Assembly (NCBI RefSeq): GCF_020178975.1
Contig: NZ_JAHXBU010000088.1
Coordinates: 124,001-188,000 of the forward strand
Source: Cesiribacter sp. SM1
GTDB lineage: Bacteria; Bacteroidota; Bacteroidia; Cytophagales; Cyclobacteriaceae
Direction of reading: 5' to 3'
DNA length: 64,000 nucleotides
Shown: positions 59,839-64,000 of the stretch, piece by piece
Position numbering within the stretch: position 1 is the first letter of the stretch
How the letters are laid out: every line of letters begins with the position of its first letter
The notes under the pieces: model-generated
The model's input: only the letters and a program-made list of their open reading frames with translations
What the model was told of the DNA's origin: nothing
The model's database searches: none
Made by a program: the position numbers and the translations under genes

Positions 59839-61074
59839 TCAGTTGTTCTGATTTTGCAGGTCTTTGTACCTTACCAATGCTTCAACATAGTAATGATCTC
59901 CGTAAGTAAGGGGCACATCTACCTCCGAATTCTGCGGCAGGTGGCCAACACCGTGTTGCAGAATAAAGCCTCCGTTTTCACCAACCTTAGCTTTGTAAGG
60001 CTCCTCCGACAGGCTCTTCAGCATAGTTTCTGCAGCTCTAAAATACTTTTCGCTTTCCTGCCCGCTAACAAATGTACTTAGCTCCAGCAGGGCAGAGGCG
60101 TTGATGGCTCCTGCGGAGGCATCGCGGAGTGCATTGGGTATGTTGGGTGCATTGTAGTCCCAGTAGGGGATTTTATCCTCCGGGAGGTTAGGGTGATTAA
60201 GGGTGAATTCAGCGATTTTCCTTGCCTGTTCCAGGTATTTGGGATCTTTGGTTTCGCGGTAGGTCATGGTGTAACCATAGAGGCCCCAGGCTTGCCCCCT
60301 GGCCCAGGCAGAATCATCGGCATTTCCCTGCTCCGTTCTTTTTAGCTGTACTTCACCATTGTCAGCATTGTAGTTCACCACATGGTAAGAGCTGTAGTCG
60401 GGCCGGAAGTGGTGCTGCATGGTGGTGTTGGCATGGTTAACAGCAATATTATGATAGGTAGAATCACCGGTTTCGCGTGTAGCCCAGAAGAGCAGGTCCA
60501 GGTTCATCATGTTGTCGATGATCACCAGGTAGTCTTTAGGATTATCAGAATCCCAGGACTTGATTGCCTTTACATCAGGATCGTAGCGGGAGGCCAGGGA
60601 TTTGGCGCTGTTTAGCAGGATGTCTTTGTATTCCTGGCTGGGTTCAATCCTGTTGGCATGTCCAAAACTGCCGAACATCATAAAGCCCAGGTCGTGTGTG
60701 CTGGTGTTATACTGTTCTTTCTCGAGCAGTTTCAGTACGCGTTTTGCTTCATTAAGCAGGGCCTCATCACCGGTTTCTTCATAGAGGTACAGGAGGGTGC
60801 CCGGGTAAAAACCGCTGGTCCACCACTCCGATCCACTGGTCTGGAATGTGTTGGTGCTGGCGTAATAGGTGCGTGGTAATTCGCCGTCGGGCAATTTTTC
60901 CATGAGTACCTTATACTGTGCGGCAGCCTGCTGAATATTCTGATCTACAAAACCAGCTGTATCTTCTGCTGCTGCAGTACTTGTTTCAGCCTGTTGAGTG
61001 GAGTTGCTGCAACCCATCTGCAGGCATAAAGCTGCCAGCATCAGGGCAGATGAAGATAAGTATTTCCTGATCAT
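59839..61074 (-). CDS. Glycoside hydrolase family 88 (unsaturated uronyl hydrolase) lipoprotein
   Basis: A 411-residue lipoprotein (lipobox QMGC, Cys22). SEWWTSGFYPGTLLYLYEETGDE near residue 82, HDLGFMMFGSFG near residue 127 and VIIDNMMNLDLLFWA near 185 bear the two catalytic Asp residues of GH88; DDSAWARGQAWGLYGY near 250 is the family signature. GH88 removes unsaturated glucuronyl residues produced by polysaccharide lyases, from heparin-like, ulvan or other uronate polymers. The frame opens at 61095, but 61074 (MIRKYLSSSAL) is preferred. No lyase gene is seen in the window. Confidence 0.92.
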   Translation of the reverse strand: MIRKYLSSSALMLAALCLQMGCSNSTQQAETSTAAAEDTAGFVDQNIQQAAAQYKVLMEKLPDGELPRTYYASTNTFQTSGSEWWTSGFYPGTLLYLYEETGDEALLNEAKRVLKLLEKEQYNTSTHDLGFMMFGSFGHANRIEPSQEYKDILLNSAKSLASRYDPDVKAIKSWDSDNPKDYLVIIDNMMNLDLLFWATRETGDSTYHNIAVNHANTTMQHHFRPDYSSYHVVNYNADNGEVQLKRTEQGNADDSAWARGQAWGLYGYTMTYRETKDPKYLEQARKIAEFTLNHPNLPEDKIPYWDYNAPNIPNALRDASAGAINASALLELSTFVSGQESEKYFRAAETMLKSLSEEPYKAKVGENGGFILQHGVGHLPQNSEVDVPLTYGDHYYVEALVRYKDLQNQNN

Positions 61075-61391
61075 TGTAAGTTGAGTAAGGGGCAACGCCC
61101 GGAATTTACTGGATGATTATGATCATCAATCTAATAAAAACTATTTAGCTGAAGAAGTGGAGGGTTTAATATTTGGGCCTGTGCGTTGTGGAAGTACAAC
61201 TATTAAAGAGCCGTTCCGGGGCCCACACCCTGAGCAGTAGATGTAACGCATGCGTCTGAATTACACAGCAGCAGTTTTACAGGTGTGGCAAAAGGAATTT
61301 AGAAACTAAAAAAATATACATGAGTTGTGTTAGGTAAAAAGGTTTTATGCAGGAGCAAGATTTTGACTGCAGGCATATGAATACTTAACCA
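61075..61391. other. Divergent intergenic region between GH88 and GH13 genes
   Basis: 317 bases with no supported gene and no clear promoter box; it presumably holds both divergent promoters. Confidence 0.45.
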
Positions 61392-63125
61392 ATGATCAAT
61401 CCCTCTTTTCCATTACTTATCCTTTTATTATTATGCTTGAATACCGGTCTTTACCAGGCATATGCGCAGCCAGTACAGAGAACGGTTTATTTTGTGCAGC
61501 CTGAATATTTATGGTACAAAGGCTCCATCATTTACAATGTAGACATAGATGCCTTCAAGGATTCTGATGGTGACGGCGTTGGAGATTTTCAGGGCATCAT
61601 AAAAAAGCTGGACTACCTGGAATGGCTGGGTATTGATGCTATCTGGCTGGCGCCGTTTCAGCCCTCACCCATGCAGGATAACGGTTATGATGTTAGCGAT
61701 TATTATGGCATTAACCCGCTTTTTGGCGATGGCGGCGATTTTTCAGAATTTATGTATGAGGCTGAAAAGCGTGGCATCAGGGTAATTACGGATTTGGTAA
61801 TCAACCACACTTCCAAAGAACATCCCTGGTTTCAGCAGGCAAGAAGGGATAAAAGTTCTGAATACCGCGACTGGTACGTGTGGTCGGAGGAGAGGCCAGC
61901 TGACTGGAACAAAGGCATGGTTTTTCCGGGAGTACAGGAAGAGACCTGGACCTATGATGAAAAAGCAGGAGCATACTATTTCCACCGGTTTTACAAGTTT
62001 CAGCCAGACCTGAATATGAGGAATCCGGAGGTACGGGCAGAAATCAGTAGAATCATTGGCTATTGGCTTCGTATGGGGGTAGATGGTTTTCGGTTGGATG
62101 CAGTGCCCTTTATCCTTGAAGATCCTTTTTCAGACCTTGAAGATCCGGAACATGATTTTGGATTGTTAACCGACATTCGCAGCCTGGTACAGTGGCGCAA
62201 GGGCGATGCCATTATACTTGGCGAGGCCAATGTATTACCGGAAGAAAATCAGAAGTATTTTGGTGATGAGGCCAATGGTATGCACCTGATGTTTAACTTT
62301 TTTGCGAACCAGCACCTTTTTTATGCGCTTGCAACTACAGAACTGCAGCCTTTGAAATCATCTCTGGAAGAAACAAGAGACATTCCAAAAGTTGCACAGT
62401 GGGCGCATTTTCTAAGAAATCATGACGAACTGGACCTGGGCAGGCTTACAGAAGAACAGCGAAACAAAGTGTACGAAGCCTTTGGACCCAATGAAAATAT
62501 GCAGCTTTACAACAGGGGCATACGCAGGCGTCTTGCCCCAATGCTGGGCAACCGTAAACAGTTAGAGATGGCTTACAGCCTGCTTTTTTCATTGCCGGGT
62601 ACACCTGTGATTCGCTATGGAGATGAAATCGGGATGGGTGATGACCTAAGCCTTGAGCAAAGAGAAGCAGTGCGAACCCCTATGCAGTGGTCTGACGAGA
62701 AGAATGCAGGTTTTTCCAGGGCAGACAGTACCATACGGCCAGTGATAGATAGCGGACCATACGCCTATCAGCAGGTGAATGTAGCAGCACAGAAGCGCGA
62801 CCCCAACTCCCTGCTGAACTGGACAGCCCGCATCATCAGGTTGCGGAAGGAGAATCCTGAAATTGGATTAGGAGATTGGGAAATACTGGATGTTGGTTCT
62901 CCTGATGTTCTTGCCATCCAGTATCAAGGGGAGGGCAGATCGCTTATAGTGCTGCACAACTTTAGCCCCGCGCCGAAGCAAATTCAGCTGAAGGGAAATT
63001 TTGATACAGATGAGATGATCAACCTCCTGACTGACGATGAAGCCAACAAATTTAAGAAGGGCAAACGCCAGATAACAATCAATGGCTTTGGTTACCAGTG
63101 GTACAGAATACAAAATGACGAATAA
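61392..63125 (+). CDS. Exported trehalose synthase-like GH13 enzyme
   Basis: A 577-residue GH13 (alpha/beta)8 enzyme with a signal peptide ending near residue 25 (YQAYAQ). IIYNVDIDAFKDSDGDGVGDFQG near residue 50 and AFQPSPMQDNGYDVSDYYGI near 97 are close to TreS; the nucleophile Asp is in DGFRLDAVPF near residue 235, the acid Glu in LGEANVLPEE near 278 and the third Asp in RNHDELDLGRLTEEQ near 342. TreS isomerises maltose to trehalose. Family members are normally cytosolic, so export suggests a changed role such as an alpha-glucosidase outside the inner membrane. No maltokinase is fused. The substrate is not settled. Confidence 0.86.
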   Translation: MINPSFPLLILLLLCLNTGLYQAYAQPVQRTVYFVQPEYLWYKGSIIYNVDIDAFKDSDGDGVGDFQGIIKKLDYLEWLGIDAIWLAPFQPSPMQDNGYDVSDYYGINPLFGDGGDFSEFMYEAEKRGIRVITDLVINHTSKEHPWFQQARRDKSSEYRDWYVWSEERPADWNKGMVFPGVQEETWTYDEKAGAYYFHRFYKFQPDLNMRNPEVRAEISRIIGYWLRMGVDGFRLDAVPFILEDPFSDLEDPEHDFGLLTDIRSLVQWRKGDAIILGEANVLPEENQKYFGDEANGMHLMFNFFANQHLFYALATTELQPLKSSLEETRDIPKVAQWAHFLRNHDELDLGRLTEEQRNKVYEAFGPNENMQLYNRGIRRRLAPMLGNRKQLEMAYSLLFSLPGTPVIRYGDEIGMGDDLSLEQREAVRTPMQWSDEKNAGFSRADSTIRPVIDSGPYAYQQVNVAAQKRDPNSLLNWTARIIRLRKENPEIGLGDWEILDVGSPDVLAIQYQGEGRSLIVLHNFSPAPKQIQLKGNFDTDEMINLLTDDEANKFKKGKRQITINGFGYQWYRIQNDE

Positions 63126-63317
63126 TAAAAGAAAAGCCATTGAAGGTAAGTGACTTATTTTCAGTTGCTTATTTGATATGTGAGGCTGGTGGATATAATA
63201 TTCCGGGCTGCTGTTTTTGTGCTGCGTCCTACAAAGCAGGCACCTGCATAATATTTTTATGGGGGACAATATTAATTATCACTGACTATTATTAATTTTT
63301 TCAAAAAAAATAAGGTC

Positions 63318-63854
63318 ATGAATAGGCAGGTAATATTGTACATAGCCATGAGCCTCGACGGCTATATTGCAAAAGAAGATGATAATCTTGATTTCCTTTC
63401 AGTAGTGGAAAAGGAAGGAGAAGACTATGGCTATACTGCTTTTCAGCAGGAAGTAGATACCCTGATATGGGGTAGAAGAACCTATGATAAGGTGCTGTCT
63501 TTTGGTATTGATTTTCCGCATAAGGATAAAAAGTGTTATGTACTATCAGGCAGCAAAACCGGCAGTGATGAAAATGTAGAGTTTTTTGGCGGGGATGTAA
63601 GGGAACTGATTGCCCAGATTCGCAGCCAGGAAGGAAAGCATATCTATTGCGATGGTGGAGCAGGGGTAGTGTATGAGCTGCTAAAGTATGGTCTTATCGA
63701 TAGAATGATCATTTCTGTAATTCCGCACCTGCTGGGCAGTGGCATTCGTTTGTTCAAAGACGGGAGGCCCGAACAGCATTTAAAATTTCGCAGCAGCACC
63801 ACTTTTCCCACCGGTCTCGTTCAGCTTTGGTACGATAATCAGCCGGAGCAGTAA
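63318..63854 (+). CDS. Dihydrofolate reductase / RibD C-terminal family protein
   Basis: A 178-residue cytosolic protein. It begins QVILYIAMSLDGYIAKEDDNLDFL, the family signature; LIWGRRTYDKVLSFG near residue 50 and HIYCDGGAGVVYELLKYGLIDRMIISVIPHLLGSG near residue 115 complete the RibD_C-type NADPH fold. Members range from riboflavin reductases to unnamed YyaP/YwjB-like proteins; this one is of the latter small single-domain type, and its substrate is unknown. It is single, downstream of the GH13 gene. Confidence 0.88.
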   Translation: MNRQVILYIAMSLDGYIAKEDDNLDFLSVVEKEGEDYGYTAFQQEVDTLIWGRRTYDKVLSFGIDFPHKDKKCYVLSGSKTGSDENVEFFGGDVRELIAQIRSQEGKHIYCDGGAGVVYELLKYGLIDRMIISVIPHLLGSGIRLFKDGRPEQHLKFRSSTTFPTGLVQLWYDNQPEQ

Positions 63855-63889
63855 AGTTGTTGCCCGTTAGTATGGGTGATTGTGCAGAA

Positions 63890-63920
63890 AGCCCCGGCTG
63901 GTATGCCGGGGCTACATTTT
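63890..63920 (+). terminator. Hairpin terminator after the DHFR-like gene
   Basis: AGCCCCGGC (63890-63898) pairs perfectly with GCCGGGGCT (63905-63913), followed by ACATTTTC. The remaining bases to 64000 show nothing recognisable. Confidence 0.7.
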
Positions 63921-64000
63921 CAGTCATGAGCGAGCCTTGACTGAGTTTTATGAACTGCAGAGATACTAGTCGGTGAATATATAGATGCTGCTTTTCCTTT

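Overview
The window reads as a chromosomal segment of a Bacteroidota bacterium, most likely of the order Cytophagales. Evidence: families typical of that phylum (DUF5103 type IX secretion plug, PUR-alpha-like DUF3276, DUF1573, DUF2911, DUF2490, DUF1080), a YfiT-type bacillithiol transferase, promoters matching TTTG-N19-TANNTTTG, and start codons preceded by A-rich tracts instead of clear Shine-Dalgarno sites. There is no rRNA, tRNA, insertion sequence, prophage or CRISPR array. About 57 protein genes are called, plus two short leader ORFs.

Layout. 1-2.8 kb: a short-chain fatty-acid permease cut by the window edge, a LuxC-like acyl-CoA reductase and a divergent ferredoxin. 3.2-8.0 kb: an exported DUF1080 / propeller-cytochrome c / DUF1080 operon, probably for oxidation and cleavage of 3-keto sugars. 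8.2-26.3 kb: mostly single housekeeping and envelope genes (lipid A deacylase-like barrel, DUF58, RlpA, PUR, AI-2E permease, YchF, T9SS plug, ABC-F, sugar dehydrogenase, deaminase, MurB, SSS symporter) and a solitary Cas6. 26.7-40.8 kb: tail-specific protease, transglutaminase-like protein, DsbA-like protein, DoxX, an ion channel with DUF421, phosphohexomutase, HPPD, TrpS, DUF1573. 40.9-42.6 kb: Xre/RES toxin-antitoxin pair with a twin operator, then a methyltransferase. 42.6-45.0 kb: SGNH/MBOAT O-acylation pair. 46.3-56.2 kb: a divergent aminotransferase and the branched-chain amino-acid operon ilvE-ilvD-ilvB-ilvN-ilvC-ilvA. 56.3-63.9 kb: carbohydrate enzymes (GH8, GH88, exported trehalose synthase-like GH13), a CHASE3-GAF sensor without kinase, and a DHFR/RibD-like reductase.

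The most striking element is the ilv leader (47744-48051). Between a consensus promoter and ilvE lie two complete transcription attenuators in series. Each has its own short leader peptide loaded with Ile and Val codons, a candidate antiterminator overlapping the end of that ORF, and an intrinsic terminator. The first leader peptide starts only a few bases after the predicted transcription start. Inside the operon three gene junctions carry long inverted repeats, and an intrinsic terminator precedes ilvD, so expression may be tuned gene by gene.

Carbohydrate use is the other theme: exported hydrolases, two propeller dehydrogenases, a sodium:solute symporter and a cytosolic hexose-phosphate mutase fit a polysaccharide- and oligosaccharide-feeding organism. 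All functional calls come from reading motifs by eye; no database search was run.
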